This document shows, one piece after another, positions 63,619 to 64,000 of a stretch of DNA of 64,000 nt. Both the position numbers and the translations under genes were made by a program. Each line of letters starts with the position of its first letter. The stretch's first letter is position 1. The notes beneath the pieces were generated by a model. The model was not told the origin of the DNA. It was given only the letters and a program-made list of their open reading frames with translations, and made no database searches. Source of the stretch: Hyphomonas pacifica (GTDB lineage Bacteria; Pseudomonadota; Alphaproteobacteria; Caulobacterales; Hyphomonadaceae); NCBI RefSeq assembly GCF_000682675.1, contig NZ_AWFA01000003.1, forward strand, positions 1 to 64,000, given 5' to 3'.

Positions 63619-64000
63619 TTAATCCGTGCGCTCAGCCCATTCCTTCAATAGATGGTGCGCGATAGCGGTTTTGGGCGGGCAATAGAAACGCTCATGCGCC
63701 CCGGCCAGCATTTTTTTCAAATCCTCGCGTGATATCCATTCTGCAGACTCCAGTTCCTTTTCATCCACGGTCACCTCTTCGGTTTCCGCTTCCAGGATCA
63801 GTCCGACCATCAGCGAAGAAGGGAAGGGCCAGGGCTGGCAGGCAATGTATTCTGCACGGGCCGGATCACAGTGAATGCCGGCTTCTTCAAGAATCTCCCG
63901 TGCCGCCGCCTGTTCGATGGTTTCGCCAGGTTCACAGAAACCGGCCAGACAGGAAACAAAGCCAGCGGGCCAATTTGCCTGACGCCCGACCAGGCATTTA
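63619..64000 (-). CDS. nudC: NADH pyrophosphatase (NudC-like), partial
   Basis: The C-terminal 126 codons of a Nudix hydrolase; the 5' end lies past the window edge. The Nudix box is complete (GFCEPGE then REILEEAGI). CQPWPFPSSLMVGL follows, the SQPWPFPxS motif that separates NudC from other Nudix enzymes. NudC hydrolyses NADH/NAD and removes NAD caps from RNA. The zinc-binding N-terminal part cannot be seen. Confidence 0.88.
   Translation of the reverse strand, partial: KCLVGRQANWPAGFVSCLAGFCEPGETIEQAAAREILEEAGIHCDPARAEYIACQPWPFPSSLMVGLILEAETEEVTVDEKELESAEWISREDLKKMLAGAHERFYCPPKTAIAHHLLKEWAERTD

Overview
The window looks like chromosomal DNA of an alphaproteobacterium, most likely a marine Caulobacterales/Hyphomonadaceae-type organism. 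The signs are a large TonB-dependent receptor followed by SapC, cupin and tryptophan-halogenase-like genes, an intact mreBCD-mrdA-rodA operon, a PleC/DivJ-like sensor kinase, paired acyl-CoA dehydrogenases and moderately high GC. The assignment is by protein character only. I see no phage, integrase, insertion sequence, CRISPR array or rRNA. The left edge holds the 3' end of a tRNA and the right edge cuts a nudC-like gene.

Layout. 1-31 tRNA tail. 221-7019 receptor/SapC/cupin/halogenase locus behind a LacI-type palindrome. 7020-12081 a convergent FAD oxidoreductase, a histidine kinase whose phospho-acceptor His is Thr, and a GT-C-like membrane protein. 12336-17974 the cell-elongation operon mreB-mreC-mreD-mrdA-rodA. 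18054-24166 a sodium symporter, proline iminopeptidase, small lipoprotein, DUF423, thioesterase, an unrecognised 370-residue protein and a TetR regulator. 24277-27086 an EmrAB-type efflux pair divergent from tetR with two operators between. 27091-31630 a dipeptide epimerase and an Mla/MCE lipid-transport operon. 31718-34054 two acyl-CoA dehydrogenases. 34275-42274 a hypothetical protein, VanZ-like protein, aminopeptidase N, PleC-like kinase, histidine phosphatase, KdsB and a lipoprotein. 42429-44773 a BlaI/M56-peptidase pair with twin operators. 44967-48592 a DUF4197 lipoprotein, a hydrolase and an SLC13/RCK permease. 48596-53832 a tyrosine-catabolism operon (hpd, VOC protein, SUKH-like gene, fumarylacetoacetase, CoA-transferase A and B) divergent from a MarR gene. 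53836-64000 DUF1206, aromatic aminotransferase, thioesterase, Fur/Zur, MarR, NlpC/P60, cytochrome c, prephenate dehydratase, LysR, YHS protein, outer-membrane barrel, histone-H1-like protein and partial nudC.

How the genes work together. The hpd operon with the nearby aminotransferase covers tyrosine to acetoacetyl-CoA, except that no homogentisate dioxygenase or maleylacetoacetate isomerase is present here; prephenate dehydratase adds phenylalanine synthesis. The mre operon, NlpC/P60 protein and dipeptide epimerase touch peptidoglycan; the Mla-type operon, KdsB and barrel protein touch the outer membrane. Several regulators sit beside clear palindromes: TetR/EmrAB, BlaI/M56 and MarR/hpd.

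The points most worth following up are the halogenase locus, the His-less kinase, the VOC protein standing where a ring-cleavage enzyme is expected, the low-GC SUKH-like insertion in the same operon, the BlaI-M56 protein with a coiled-coil tail in place of a beta-lactam sensor, a G10 tract upstream of a surface barrel gene, and the very tight tail-to-tail gene packing with repeated overlapping stop codons. Nothing here can be called a proven new system from sequence alone.
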